A program made the translations under genes and the position numbers. DNA of 64,000 bases, taken from assembly GCA_036785705.1 (NCBI GenBank), contig JAWUZG010000056.1, positions 3,721,001 to 3,785,000 of the forward strand. Direction: 5' to 3'. Origin of the DNA: Acanthornis magna (taxonomy: Eukaryota > Chordata > Aves > Passeriformes > Acanthizidae). The notes beneath the pieces were generated by a model. The model made no database searches. It was not told the origin of the DNA and worked only from the letters and a program-made list of their open reading frames with translations. This document shows positions 26,164 to 40,848 of this stretch, one piece after another (within the stretch, counting starts at the first letter, position 1; every line of letters starts with the position of its first letter).

Positions 26164-29100
26164 TTCCACAGAAAGAGATGCTCTTGAGCCTTTTCACCTG
26201 GGCTTCAAACAACTGTGCCCCATGAATGTCTCCAGTTACCTTTGTGAAAATATGGCTTCTCTGCGTTAAAACTCCTTTTAGGTTTTAGATTTTATTTTAA
26301 ACCAATCATAATTTAAAAATAAAAGACTTTCAAATGAATTCCTGTGCAGTGTCACAGGGCCATATATAGCCTGATGTAAATGTGTCATCCTTAATTGATG
26401 TCTGCAGCAAAGACATGCAGTTGTGTTGAGGACAATGTTGATTAGGATTGGCTCTTAGCTTCGGGATGAGGCATGGACACGACCAGTAGCTAATTCTGTA
26501 AACCTCTGTCAGTCATTGTGGATCTAATAGAGATGATGGCTGAAAAAACTGACAGTCCTTTGATCCAGTTTCACTGCCACCATCCTTAGCCAAGACTATT
26601 CTTGGAGTTTTCTATAAGTGGGAGAAATACTGTGAAGAATAGTGATAAAACCAGTATATAAATGATTTAGGAATTCAGTGGTTTAGAAGTACTAAACTGT
26701 AACCTCCTCCAGGTGATCAGTGCCTGTGGAAGGAGGCAGCTCTGGGCATGCCCTGTGTAGTCTCAGAAGGAATAACATGCCTTGATTCACAAAGCACTGT
26801 GCAAATTGGGTTTGCCTTTTGTCATTGTTCCACCAGTTAGGATTTATTGTGTTGTGGATTCACACAAGGTAAATTCTACAGCATTTAGTACTGTTACTGC
26901 AGAAGCATCTTTACATTTAAATGGAAAGAGTCCTTTAATTCTCAGAGGGACAAGAGGAGGTCTGGACTCTCCTGCATGACTTTGCATCTCTCTTTAAATA
27001 AACAGTTCATGTATCTTTGGAACAGGAACATTATCTTTGAAAGAGTGACCATATTTCACTTCCTGCTCTTTTGACTAGCTTTTATTTACTGTAGTTTCAT
27101 AGAAGACACTGATAATTACAGATTTCCTTAATGTACACTTAGATTTTATAGTAAGAATAGGAATTAGGTGCCTGCAGTGTGTGCTCCTCTTTTGGAACAA
27201 ATTTTTCTCATTTGGTTTGCATATTGTTACTTTGTACTGCTGTCTTTTTGTGTCTTATAATTTTCTAGTCAGTCATCCTCCTGTATTAGCTTCCTAATTC
27301 CACAGAAAAAGCATTCATTCCTTAATTGCTCTGTTGCAAATAGGTTTTAAAGACATAGCTGCCTGTTTTGCTTGTTCCTGGTATGCTGCTTTACACATAC
27401 GCTCCATTTCTGCCTCTCTTTACTCAATAGCTCTAAGCCTCCTTCCTCAACTTCACCCAGACCTCAGCGCTCCTGACATGTAAAATACAGCAGTCATGTT
27501 AGGAAGTGCCTTTATGGGTTACTCAGCTAATTCCTCTGCATCATGTCATCATTTCAGTGGTAAAGAATTTTGAGGAAAAGGTTTGAATTCACCTGAGCTT
27601 AAATAAAAGGTGAAAAAGTACAGGAAAGAGAAAATCTCAGATCAGGCTTGTCCTGAACAAACAAGAGATGCTGCCTCAGGGCTGCAGGAGTGCAGTTGTA
27701 GTCTATGAGGCTGGCTGAAATTGGAAATAGTATTCTCATTTGTCATGCACTATAATCAAATTGGATGCAGATTTGCAGACCTGGACAACAATGATTAGAT
27801 GTCATCGGTTATTTTTACACTACACAGAGTGTAAACAGCAGTGGTTTGGAGTATAATGTAGTACATTTCTGCCAGAGTTTCCTTTGTTGTAACTAGTGAC
27901 ATGCAGTGATTTTCTACGCAGAGCAGCAGCTGGTTTATTTTCTTTTAACTGCTTGCCATAATTGTGTTTCTGGATGCAAAGAAAATCTTTCTCAAGATGG
28001 CAACTAACAATTCAAGAATAGAAAACACTGGGTTTGATAGTTTAAGACCTACTTAGGTGCTAATCATCAACTCTGAGCAATTTTAGAGCCTTCAAGTTTC
28101 ACTGCTCATGTAGTAAAGGTGACACTATTGATACAATTAAGGGGGTTTTTTATTACTGAAGCCCTAGCATTTATTTTTAATAAGGTGCTCTAGTCCTTTT
28201 GTGCAGACCTATGAAATGTTTGTTCCCCAGACTCCTGCTTCACAGTTTATGGTGATGTATTTGGGCTGTAGTTGGAGCTGAATAGGAAAATGAAGATAAA
28301 TAAGAATAGATGGCTTGTCACTATGGTTGGAAGTTGAACTGAAGAAACTGAATTATCTTTGCCTAGCTTTTTAAAGTTTGCAGTGACCACAGTAATATGT
28401 ATCAGAAGCAAATCAGAAAACTTTGGAAGGGATTTTGAGAGACATTTCATCATAATCCTAATAGACTAAAAACAAGTGATGGTAAATGAGAGTTACAGGT
28501 ATTTGAGATTCTCCAGTTTAATGTGTGTTCTTCCACCTAATGTACACAGGCATCATTTACTTACTAATACTTGCATGCTGTGTAGGAAGGATTCTTTTCT
28601 TACTTCAGTTTATTTCAAAGATCTCTGTGTGTTACGTCATACCCATCCCTTTCTCTTGAATTACACTTTGAATCCATACCTCCAGCATCATTGACTACAT
28701 AATTAATTCCTGAAAAATATTAAGAAGACTAATAGTGATGATAAAGGAATAGATGGATGAATTGCCCTAGGAAAAATGAATCAGGAGATCTCAGATGCAG
28801 ACTGGGCTTTGTCCACCAGACTGCTGCACTAACTACAGGGAAGTGGAGTCCATGGTTTTGAAAGAAAAATACTGAAGTATTTAGAACGTGAGAATAAAGC
28901 TGGCTGTGTCACTAGCTAGTTAGATGTGATGCCTAAAGAGTTAGAAGAATACTGAATGTTCCAACTGTGTCACTTTTAACTTCAAAGTATTTTGATTGTA
29001 AAATTAGAAATGTTCAAGTAAGAAAAGAGTTAATGGCAAAATACATATTCCCTCAAATGTTTTTATGCTACTGGTATTTCTAATAATATTCCTAATTAAG

Positions 29101-31240
29101 ATAGTATAATAGTTATATTATTATAAAAGCATGATATTCTTGGCAGCCTCCAGACATTGTCTAAATGTTTTGTGTAGGGGAAAATAGCAGTTCTGTTGAG
29201 GAAATGCAATTCATTACTGGATGTGTTCTCCAGTAGTGTAACAAATATTCAAGTATAGTAATCAGAGAAAGTAAGAGATTGTTCAGGATTTGTGTACAGT
29301 TAAAAATTTACATTAATTTACTACCTAGAATGGACTACGTCAAATCACACATTGATTTTCCTAACAATATGTAAAATACCTATTAGATGTTGGAAAAGCA
29401 TCATTATCACCAGCAAATAATCTAGTAGACAGTGTTTACTAGAATGTGCAGTGTCTACTATGGCAAAGTTCATTTTTGTTTCTTTTGTTCATGTGTGCAT
29501 CTTGCTTGGCAGTACAGTGTTTGATGGCTGAGTCCCTGCTGAAATGTATCTCAAAATAATTGCAGTGGAATAAAAGAAAGACAACTAGAAACTGTAATTC
29601 ATAAAGTCTTAAAAATATACTTTGTTTTTGTGTTCCATCTTTCAACTCCAGTGGAGTAACTGGTCAGAAATGAAACGTCTGCTCTTTCTATAGAATAACT
29701 AAGCAAAAACTTGCCTCTTCCTGAAGCCCTCTGGTCCCCAAATTAGTCATGATAATAAACCCTGAATTTATTACCCTTAATCAATTTGAGATATATTTGG
29801 TGCATGAGTTCCAGGTTGCTCAGGACTGCTATATAACCGCTGAAGATGTTGGATGTTTTTAAAAGAAAAAATACCACATCCTATTATCCAGTAGACACTG
29901 TTTTTTTGAGTATTTTTGAAGAGTATGTCCTTTGTGCATCATCTCATCATCTCATCTGTTTGCTCTCTGTTAGCCTCCTATTTGCAGGGGCATTAGTCTT
30001 CTATTTTTGTGGTTCCTTTATAACTTCATGCCTCAACATGAGGATGAACAGTTCTTTTTTGCTAAAATAGAGTACAGCACAGGCCCTTCTTATTCTAAAA
30101 AGGAAGTTACTCCCTCCTTGACCTGTGAAATACATACTTGCTAAAGCTTTACTTGACTGAAATGTGTGGGGCTGTTCATCAGATCACACTTGCTAGGAAA
30201 CCTGAAGTATTTCTGTAAATGCTTGCGTTGGAATGCTGCTTATTCATTCAGAGTACATCCATGGGTTTGTGGGTTAGCCTAGGAAAATTGCTGCAGTGTG
30301 GTGCAGTGGTACAGCAGCTCACTGCCACCTCTTGGCTTTAATCCCAAGGGTTGAATCTTATCACAGCCAAGTTTTGCAGTACTTTTAAGCCCTACTGTGT
30401 AAAGAACTTGAGAAAATTAACTGATCTCTAACTGTAGATCTCAAGGACATTATAATAAAATAATGTAGTAATGTAAAAATGTACAGTGAAGTATAAATGG
30501 CAGCTTGTATAATATTTTTGTACAAGAAATGCATGTCAATAAGTAGAGACAATGTGTTTGGAATGCTATGGAACCAAGTTATCATAACAAGATCAATTAG
30601 AGGTGATTGACTTCAGAGGCCTATTTAAATTACTTTAGTAGGAAGCATTAATATCTTGAGTACAGCTTCTAGGAAATGTGCTGTATTAGCTGCTTTCTTT
30701 CACAGACTTCTAATAACTGAACAGATAATTTACTGAGTGTGTTATAAAAGACTGCATTATCCTAATGCAAAGTAATTAAATAGAATATTAACTGTTGAAA
30801 AAAATCAGTTTTTAACACAGCACTAGAAATCCTTTCATGTCTAAACCCAAACCACTTCTTCTAAAATTTTTAGAAGACTTCAGTATCTTATTTTAGTTGC
30901 TTAAAAACTCTTTAGTTCTATGACTGTGGCAGCAATTGTAGAAGAACATAAGGGCGACCAATATTACAAAATTTGCAGATAGAAAAAACAGGCTTAATGA
31001 AATACAGAGAACTTTCCTTTCCTTGCTTCCTGCTGCAATAATTTCAGCTATTTTTGTTATAGAAAGTTCAGAGTTAACATCAAGTTGCTTGTAGTGAGTG
31101 ATAGGAGAGGGAAGTAACAGTATTTTGCTGTGCATGTAGATGTCCTACATAACACCTTTGTAGCCCAGTTTCATCATTTTTGAGGAGTTCTATCTCTTTG
31201 CAAGACTAGCAAGGGAAGAAAAGAAAAAAAAGGAAAAGCT

Positions 31241-31660
31241 TTTTTTTCCCCCTGCAGCAATGAAGGGTTCAACAGAGTTTCCAGAAACAAGCTGGAAAAG
31301 TTTTCTGGTCCTTAGTGAGAATTTCCACCTCAGCCATGTAGTCCTGGGGCGAGTCACCTCAAACATGTTCAAACACACCTGCAGATGCTGAACCAGTGGC
31401 TGTGAATACAGCCTGTCTCTGCTCAGTCCCTCCCAGTGAGGCAAGGCAGCGCCTGCACACTGAAACAGCCTCAGCTCAGCCTCCCGCAGGGCCGGGAGCA
31501 ATCCCAGCAGGAGGTTCTGGAAGCACACAGCTCCCTGTGCCTCTGAGTATGGCTGTGCCTCAGTACTGGAGCAGTGCAGCAGGTGCAGGAGGCCTGGCCA
31601 AACTGGGATGCTGAGAAACCCCTCGTGTCACGGTGGAGGAGCTCTGCCCTCTGAGGCTCT
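31241..31660. other. GC-richer island of unknown origin in intron
   Basis: About 400 bp of clearly higher GC than the surroundings, with overlapping open frames on both strands (112 codons minus, 31190-31528; 72 codons plus, 31396-31614). The text has the look of a decayed repeat or LTR (recurring CAGCCTC, GCTCAG, CCTCAGT words), but I do not recognise a family and see no target-site duplication. Confidence 0.3.
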
Positions 31661-32034
31661 TAAACAATGGGCATAGTAGTAATTGCATGATTATTCACAA
31701 AGCATTTAGAATATTAATGAGGTCACTTACTGTAGGTGAAATTTCTTCATGATCTTATCCGGCTTGTGCAGAAATATTGTCAGTGTTTCCCTGAACTGTG
31801 GTGCTTCCACCAACCTTCAGCAGAGATATTTTAAGAGTCTGGTCCAAATCCTAAAAATGAGGGGGAAAAAAATTCATATTGTGACACAATTCCTAATATA
31901 AGATATTAAGCTACGAACCAAAAAGGGAACTATGCGTGGAAATCTTAGATTTAAAGTAGGATTGTCAATAAAAGTACCTAATTTAATCTGCCAAAACACT
32001 TTATCACATCAGTTTATTTTTTGTATCATGAGGC

Positions 32035-32140
32035 TTTGAGTAGACTGTTCTAGTTGAAGGTGTCCTTGCCAATAGCAGTGGGGTTGGAACAAGAGGATCT
32101 TTAAGGTCCTTTCCAACCCAGACCTATTCCTCTCTCCTTT
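32035..32140 (+). repeat. CR1 LINE 3'-terminal fragment, plus strand
   Basis: The motif series 'gaaggtgtccttgcc', 'gcagtggggttggaac', 'gaggatctttaaggtcc', 'tttccaacccagacctattc' is the characteristic end of an avian CR1 (GGTTGGAACTNGATGATCTTTAAGGTCC type). Only about 100 bp remain, so this is a severely 5'-truncated copy. Confidence 0.8.
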
Positions 32141-33167
32141 GAGCTGTGAGACCAAACTGCAGTGTTCAGATGACACTGCTTTAGAACTGCTTTTTGATTT
32201 GACTTTTCATTCTGGTGGTCAAAGATCAAAACCATTGCTCTGTTCTCAAGGGTCTTTGACACTGCCAGCATGATTTTCTTCTTGAAATTGTGCTCTCTGC
32301 TGTCAGTCGTTTATGGCTGTATTGTTCTCTGTGGTCCTGAATTTTTTTTCAAGATGCCTTCCCAAGGAGTCTTTCTTTCCCTGCAGAAGTCTGTACAACA
32401 ATGTCCATTGCTCTGTGTTATTTGCCTCCATGTGTTTTGTCTCAGTAATCTCATATTTAGTTGATGGATGTTTTATACTTGCACCTCTATTCCAGACATT
32501 GCCTTTGTTGGGGATTTTAGATGTTCTCTCAGTATTCCTAAAACAGAAATACCTGAGCAACACATCTCTAAACCAGAAGACTTTATACTCTGTACTCCTG
32601 TTACTTCTTTTCTCAGCCACTGTAGACAAGAGTATTTTTTTCCTGTCATTCAGGCCTGCAATTAGCATGTCCCTTTTCATATGCCTTCTTAAATGTAACA
32701 TACTTTTCTGTATCATATCCAAGGAACTAGTCTTCTTTTTAGAAGTCTGGTTAAGTTGTGTCTAATTTTTGTAATGTTTTCTGTAACCTCAGTGAATGCA
32801 ATTTCTGTTTTCTTTCAGCCACTCAGGCTACCACTACAAAGGTCATATTCTCACACCTCTGGTGTGACCACACTATTGAAGCACTGCATCCTTTTCCATT
32901 AACAGTAAGAATAAAAATTTTTAAAAATTGGTTTTTCAAGTGAAAACCTTAAAAGTTCTTAGTCTCCTATTTTATAGATTATCCAGCAATCAACTAGAGA
33001 TATAGGACTTTTATCATCCCTGTATTATTGTGTCTAAGTAAGCATGTTAGGCCTCTTTCTATGCTGGCTCTTGAATGTAGGAGAAAGTGTTAGAAAAGAT
33101 TTATCTATATCCTGCATATGAATTCAGAAAATTTTATTTTCCTCCACTACCTACCCACCCTCCCACC

Positions 33168-33208
33168 AAAAAAAAGAAGAAAAAAGAAAAGGAAAAAAAA
33201 GGAAAAGG
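33168..33208 (+). repeat. Purine-only A/G tract
   Basis: About 41 bp of uninterrupted A and G (AAAAAAAAGAAG-type), preceded by a pyrimidine-rich CCTCCACTACCTACCCACCC segment. A low-complexity polypurine tract. Confidence 0.9.
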
Positions 33209-36200
33209 CACCTGAAGTGGTAATACTGGTGCTTATTGTGATTGACCTTGTATCAGTGTCTTTATGTTCCCCTTTGCAGGAGAGTCTGTTGGCTTTTACT
33301 GTGGAGCTGAACCATGAACTTCCTTGGCCGTGGAAAACCTCAGTGTTCTGTGTTTGACTATCCACTGCAGCTATTCCGTGTTGTACTTTGTAATATGAAT
33401 AGTAAACTGTAGTAGACCCAACTAATTTCTTCTGACTTGGCAAACTACCAGCACAGGGAGGAGGAATGCATAGATTCCCCATCCTTCTCGTGAGTGAGTA
33501 GAGGAAGAAGTATGATACAGCTCTCCAAATCTACTTCAGGTCATTCTTCTCAGTTCCTATTATACTAACAATTTCTTTTGTCCCATACAATAACATCATT
33601 AAAACTAAATTTCTATCTTTCTCCAGAAGGAATTAGTAAAAGTGTTTATGGAGTATAAGAAATGATTCCCCTTTCTCTAGAAGGCAGCACAAATTAATTA
33701 CTGTTAGATAATATCAGAGATAGGCTATAAAATAAAAGAATATATTAAAACTAGATTCTTCTCAAATTTTCAGCTTCTGTATGCACATCACATCCATTGC
33801 CTTAAACTATTTAAATTACTTTGGAGGTATGACTGTAAGAACTCTAGGGAGGTGAACGAGAACTTCAGGAGTTAGTTAAGGGTTTTATTAGAAACATGGA
33901 AATGAAGTTGAACATAGACAGTAGCTGTGTTTCCTGGTGCAGAATACCCTGCTTATTTTAACTTTTAACACTACTGGAGAATAGGTGAGATAACCTGAAA
34001 CTATTCCAAACTCCCAAGTAGTTTTACTACCTTCTTTCCTTCTTTTTCATTTTCCCTCTTTAAGAGTTCAAATTTTCCCCCATATATTACTCCACAATTA
34101 TTTATTACATTTCCATCTACCTTGCTTATAGGCCTAGGTAATTTCTTGCCCATTGTTCAGAACAGGAAAGTTTCTGTTTCTATAGGGCTTCAATATAAGG
34201 ACTGTTCACCAGTGACACAGCTATGTCAAAAGTGAGCAATTTAGTATCAAATTAAAAGAATTTTGTATTGTCTGTACTTGAACAGATGGTACCCTTACTC
34301 ATTTTGTGAGCATAAATTACTACCAAGCTTAAAATAATTTATTCACTCTTAGAACTGCAGCCAATAGCTTACTATCTAGCTACAAGAGTTTTCCATCCAT
34401 CAGCTCAACCAATGATCCAGCTCTTGGAACATTATGTTCCTTTTGTGACACTCCTGGGAGGACTTTAGGCCTCTGAACCAATGGATGAATACACATTTCT
34501 TTCATTTGTGAAATAGTACTTTGGAGAATCATCTTACAAAAACTCCAGGCATGATTCAGTACATTAAAATGAAGCTATGTCGTAGAAAAACAGTGCAATA
34601 GAAATTACTTAAGGCCCCTTCCTGTGTACATTGTAATTTCAGATTATGCATCGCTGGTTTATGGTTTTCTGTAATTTCGAAGTTCTTGTAAAGCTTTGGA
34701 GACATTTGAAGGAAATTACTGTGTACTTGGGGTTTTCCTGTTCTTGGGTACATTTTGTGCTCAGCTGTTTGGACGCATTTCAGCAGAGGTGTGAAAACAA
34801 TGTTGAAGAATGAGAAAACGCTATTGAAGAATGACTGTGAAATAATACTAAAGCCTTTAAAACCTTACAGGTACGGATTTGATAAGCATACAGCAACAGA
34901 GGTGCCCTGAGGCAAACACATAGACAAGAGAGTCACGAAAAGTCAGCAGCTACTAATTCTACAAACCCTGTGAAAGAAGCAAGATGTTGATATCCTCTTG
35001 CACCCTATCCCTTGCCTATACCAGCTTATCCCAAGGCACCATTTTCTTTAGGATAAGGCAGCGGGCAGAAGCTGATGCACAGGACGTGCAGGTGACAGAG
35101 CACATTTCTGAAATACATCAATTTACCACTTTTTTATTGTAGATTCTTAGAGGCCTGCAATTCAGGAGGTGTCATGTTTTCTGAAGCAGATTTCAGTGCC
35201 CCAGACAAATCAATAGTAGGTTAAGCCATGTACTATTTCTTGAGACACGGGACTAAAAAACTGAACTTGCTTCAAAATGCTTGCTTAATTTTCACTTATT
35301 AGTTGTATTCACCTCAAAATTGCAGTGGATTTTTTTGGTTGTTTGGTTATATTGGTTTGGGTTTTTCTTAAGACAGAAATAAGTATTTCACCTTAAATGA
35401 CTCATTATTAACATTTCACTTTTGTTGAAATTAAAATACATGGAAAACCGTACCATACATATCTATAACTATTCAGGTTGTGCTTAGGCAGACACGCAAA
35501 GAGGTATCTGAGAACATTTTCTTGTCTCATTTTCTGCCTGCCTGCAGTCCATCTCCCCAAAGCACATATCCTGTTGCCTTGATCTGAAACATAATGACCC
35601 TATAATGAAAGCAGTTAGAGATATTCTTTTGTTAATAGGTTGATGGAGAAGGGGAGGGGTATTCTGCTTAATATGAAATATGCTGAGATTACCATTTGCT
35701 GACACTAATTGGCTTGCTTTGTGAACTCTTGTTTTTCTCAAAGAAATGGTTTCCCAGATGCAGTGGCTGCTTGGGGATACCAAACTGATGTGAATTACAC
35801 TGTCTTTGCAGCGAAACATTGTAATAGTGACAAAAATTTGTTTGCATAGTATAATAATGCAGCCTAGGACCAAAGCTAAAGTAGCATGAATGCTTTGATC
35901 TGCAGCTATGAGATTCATTCAAATTTAATCGTGCAGAAATTTCTACTGAAGTAACACTTTGAATAAGTATCTTTACCTCTGAATGATCCTACTGAAGGAC
36001 CTGAAGTTGTTTATAACTGTGGGATAATGTATAATACAAATATAATTCTGGCTTCACACTGCTCAATTTTCCTCCCACCTCTGTGAAAAGAGTTCAATTT
36101 GTGGTACTTCTGCCTTGGTTTCTCTGCTACAGTTTCCCAGTTAGCAGTAGTATAAAAATTAATGGGCCTATCAAAGAGATAATAAAAACTTTATCAAGAT

Positions 36201-39200
36201 CCATCTTCCTGTGCTATTTCACATACATTTGTATAAAATTGCTTGCTCTTTTTTTGAAAAGCTCTACCTCTGTACATCTGAAGATTATTAAATCGGCACA
36301 AGACTTGGTCAAGAAAATAAAGGAAGTCTAAGGTAGAGATGAAAACTGAGTCACTTTCAACTTGGTGTCTAAGACAGAGCCCTTAATTACTAAAATGTTC
36401 TTACCCTTTGAAGTAACAGCCAAAGATGCAGACTCCCATCATCAGTGGCTGTGCACTGCAGATGGACTATATCCCCTTTTCTTACTCTTATGGATAATGT
36501 GCTCTCATTTTCCCATTTGCCATTTTCCGTTACTGTCACTTCATCTCCCAGAGTCAACAGTAGTTTGAATTTTGAAATTGCAGCCTCCTAGTAAAAATCA
36601 CACTACCTGTTGTCCCCTTACTGAAGAATTGACTTTGAATGGAAATTTTAATTAGACTTAACTACGAGATTTGATAAAGAGTTTTGAAGGATGTTACAGT
36701 TTCTAATCAGCTAATTTTTTTCGCACTCACAGAGAAATCTCCCAGAGTTCATTCTGCAATGATGAAACTATAAGGGAAATTCTATGGAGATTCTAGTACA
36801 AAAAAGGGTTGTTGCTCATAGTGATCAAATGGCTGCTTTTGAGGATTTTATTCTTGCTGGCACGGAGTCTTTTCAAATGTAACCACTTTTTTTTTTTGTT
36901 GTTTTTATTCAGAAAGGTTTATTTACGCTTTTTAATATGTATCTAGCTCTGCTGTTTCAGTTTTGAATATGTAATATAATTTAGTGAGGTTCAGTCTATT
37001 TTTTAAAATATATCTTGAAGTATAATATTCATGTGATGTGTATAGAAGTATTTTCCCTAGCTGATTTTTCTGGGAGAGGTTATTTTAGAATGTAGTTAGC
37101 AGTGATGGCTTCTATTAATGCAAGCAGTGAACTAATCTGCACTTCACAAAGCAGAACCTTTTATCAGGCACAACACAGGCGTGCAAAGAGATAAGAGGAG
37201 CAGCAGGTCTCCAGGCAGTGGAAAGGGGGTACAGATGGCAAAGACTGAAGGAAGGTTTTTAAATCTAGAAATGGCAGTTGACACATCTAACATAATTTAT
37301 ACATTTAAAGTGAACCCCATCTTCTCTAAATCTCAGACATGCCTGCTGTTTGTATTACTCATAACAGAAACCCACCAAAAATAAAATTACAGATTTTTAA
37401 AAAAGATACGGGGGTCAGCCCAAAGAATGGTGTTGATGATCATGTGGTGAAGCTATGCTGATTTGTGACTTTCACAGTTTTACTCGATTTTTAAAGGTTT
37501 GTCTTAATCTGTGACTGCCCATGTTTCTTGCCTAAAAAGGTTCTTTGGAAAATCAAGAATAAATCAAATATAGTAGTAATGTCTCTTTCCTCAAGCCACC
37601 TCTCCTTTCCCTGCTTGATGCAGGGGCAGCAGAGCAGGAGGCACTGCAACTTGGCTGTCCCTGGATCCCACTGCTCAGGGGAGCCCTGAGCTTGGCAATT
37701 CAGTGGCTTTCCAGCTGCCAGGCTACCAGCCAGCTCAGGTTTCAAAGCCATTTTCGCTCCCTACTGGTTTCTTACTTGTAGAATATTTTATTGCATATCC
37801 TAAAAATGTTCTAAACGCTTTACAGTTATTTCTGGATATAGAATGGAGTTAGTTGGAACCTCATATTCTGATATTGCTATAATTTTCTTCCAGAATATTA
37901 TCTAAAAATACTCCAAATAATGCAGCATGTACTTATTTTATATAACCACTTGTTGGTTCTTAACGAATAAGTAAATATATTTCAGATCTTGCAAATATTC
38001 ACCTAAACAATACATGTGCTGTACTTCAGAGATGCAACTCAGCAATACATGCAACAGACCTTTGGTTTTGCTGATCATTTAAAGAAGGAAACAGAAACAC
38101 GCATTGTTTCCAAGCCTTTGACACACTGAAAATGAGAGAGTAAGAATACAACTAGGCCTTCTTTTAGGGAAGAACAAGATTGTAAGAGAGGGAGGAGAAA
38201 ATTAAATCAGAGTTCTCCCATTTGAAAGTGGTGTTAGTCTTAGACAGAATTTCCCATCAGTTTTTTTTCCTTGCTGCTGCACTTACAATACAAAATACTC
38301 TCCAGCATATGCACAGAAACCATTCTAAGGAGAACAAAAAATACCAACCTGGAATAGCCAACCCAAAGTTTTATGGACTAAGGAAACACTGGCAACATAA
38401 TTTATTTTAATGGACATATTAAGCTTTCACCATCTGTTCTGCCCCTAATTATGAATGCCAAAAGAACATATTTCACAGTTAAATCAGTAAGACATTATTC
38501 ATGCACTTATATGTTACTTCTGCATTAACACTTCTGCAGTGTTCTCGTACTGCCTACGCAATTCAGAGCAAGCTGCTCACGTCTGGAATTGAACTTCTTG
38601 GTAAAAAGTATTTTTCAATAGTGGTTTCAGTGGGAGAGTACTTAGTGTAAAACGTATTTTTAAAGAATAATTGGGAGAATGAAAGCCTTTTGTTTTGGTA
38701 ATGACTTACTGAAAATCAAGACTCTGGACAGGTTTGTTTTTCTCTGCTTTCTCGCATTTTATTCCCCTTGTCTGTCTAGATGCTGCATACTGTATGTGTG
38801 TACAGTGCCTGCTGCAGCTGGTGTCCCAAGTGTTGTATCCTCACTGGAGAAGGTAAAAGGGAGCAGCTATTTTTAAGAAAGAAATACTGAGCAATTTATA
38901 ATGCTCACATGATCAAGTCAAAGATCACCTAAAACAACAAAAAATGCTGCAAGTGACACTTACTAGTGTTTTTGTGGGAGAAGCAAAGGCTGTCTTGAGT
39001 GTACAGTACAAAAGAGAACGCTGAATTCTCCCTGCATGAGACATCTCTGTTCCTTCCTTGGTCAGCTGCAAGGCTCTGCCAGCTGGAACTGTGTCCAACA
39101 CACAAGATGAGTGTTAGCATTAACTGCTATGGTACCACCTGACATTTAGTGGTACAGTCTGTGCCATCCTCTATCCTGCACTTAAGGAAAATAAAACAGA

Positions 39201-40828
39201 TAAATATTCTCTTTTAGCCTTCATACACCATGTCTTATTTTGGTTTAGCAATTTAGCCCTTAATATTTGCTTCGCCTTGAAAGTGGTAAGCGCGGTAGTC
39301 GTGTGATGCAGAAGCATCTTAGTACGAAAGAGAGGAATCATCAGTGTTAGCCTTGGGTCCGAGGAGCACAGCTATCATCCAAGTATTCTGGAAGGCACAG
39401 GGTATCTTTAGCAATACAGTACAGAAAATAGTAAAATCAAGTGGGAAAAATGTAATTGATATTATATGGTTTGCTGAGTTTGAACAACAAGAAATACACT
39501 TGGCAGAGCACTGGACTCTTTTGAAGAAGGATCTGAATTTTCTGCTGGAATACAGTGTATGTTCCTCTATAGGGTGGAAGGGATCACCATTTTCACTTGG
39601 TTCTTTGGCAACAAGTCAACTGGATACAGGCATTTTTTTATACAACCATGTTATTGACCCTGTACTAGCAACCACTGCCTAAGTTTTTGTAACAGTATGA
39701 AGTTTATAGGACAAACTAATCAAGATTTGTAGATGATGAAATGCTGCTAAGAGACAGGGGTAATCAAAGGGATTTCGAGCATTCTAGAGAATTTTCTAAT
39801 TGAAAGGAACCAGGAGATGCCAGGAAGCAGATTCTTTTTTACGGAATCAGAAGGGGAACAGAAATCTTTTGTAATTCCAACCTGGGGGAGAATTCTTCCC
39901 TTATCCGCACAGGCATAAAAATAAAATGGCCCACTATTCTGTGAAAACATCAGCTTGACAGAAAATGTCAGGAAATGTCCTTAAAAATAATTCTGATTTG
40001 AAATAAATGCAACCTGTTTGCCTCTGCAAATGGCTAGAATTTAGTTCTGGCAACAATCTGACATGATATCCTAACGTGCTGAAGTTTAGAAGGACTTTTA
40101 TTCTAGAATTCCATTTTGCAGACTCGATTTTTTTAAAGTGTGGTCTTTGAGCTGGTTGAATGTATTTTTTTTCTCTTTTTGTTGAAGCCTGAACTATTCA
40201 GAAGTTGAAACTTCAAGTCCTGTAGCTGTCGACAATGAACATATTCCCACTGTCTAAAAAGAAAGGATAATGCATTCATTAATTTTTCACTTTCATTTAT
40301 ATTTATGCATGGATATGTGTCCAGGACTGTGTCTCTGTTATACAGGAGATTATCCAAAAGGACTCCTATCTATGTGAGGACAGCTGACAGTAAAAAGTAT
40401 GGTGGCAAAGGAATCCAGTGCCAACTGAAGGCATTTTCTTACAGCACCATTTAAAATATCCTGGTTTCAAAAGGAAAAGTTTCATTTTTTCCTTAGAGTT
40501 GCTAGGTATTAATTACATTAAATTCTATGCATCTTATTTTGAAAAGGGGAAAATAGACTGGTAGAGAAAAGTTTGAATAAGAAATTTAAAGGTTAAATTA
40601 TGTGCACAGACTTGAGTTTTATATAAAGTCTGTGTTCATTTATGTGAGAACAGGGGGAAGTATGTCCTTCAGCCATTGATATAAACTTATAGGAATGCTG
40701 AGAAAAGGAATTGTATTCACTTTTCTAAAGTATCTTGCAATTTACACCAGCAATTATGAAACTACATGAGACCTGTAATATAAGAGCTTGGAGAAAATAC
40801 TGATTTAAGTATATCCAGTATAAGTATA

Positions 40829-40848
40829 TTTGCTTAAGTATAAGCAAA
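40829..40848. repeat. 8-bp inverted repeat
   Basis: TTTGCTTA (40829-40836) and TAAGCAAA (40841-40848) are exact complements around AGTA. AAGTATA words recur nearby. Probably fortuitous in AT-rich DNA. Confidence 0.7.

Larger units (their letters stand above)
13126..31240 (+). other. APBA2: APBA2 5' intron, middle part 1
   Basis: About 18 kb of AT-rich intronic sequence without a recognised coding exon or RNA gene. Visible features are small: a T-run at about 17080-17092, a short (GT)n at 26150-26163, and CATCATCT-type short repeats at about 29937-29957. Locally GC-richer patches near 18150-18370 and 19560-19680 may be decayed repeats but I cannot classify them. Open frames up to about 117 codons (24303-24656) look like chance. 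A splice-site pair that could bound a small exon at 14012-14070 is listed separately. Confidence 0.5.

Noticed and set aside
32313..32765. 150-codon plus-strand ORF rich in Leu, Phe, Cys and Ser
   Set aside because: The hydrophobic look comes from pyrimidine-rich DNA. The opposite strand is also open over much of the same stretch, and no domain is recognised.
35484..35918. 144-codon minus-strand ORF
   Set aside because: No homology recognised, overlapping frame also open, no supporting exon structure inside the intron.
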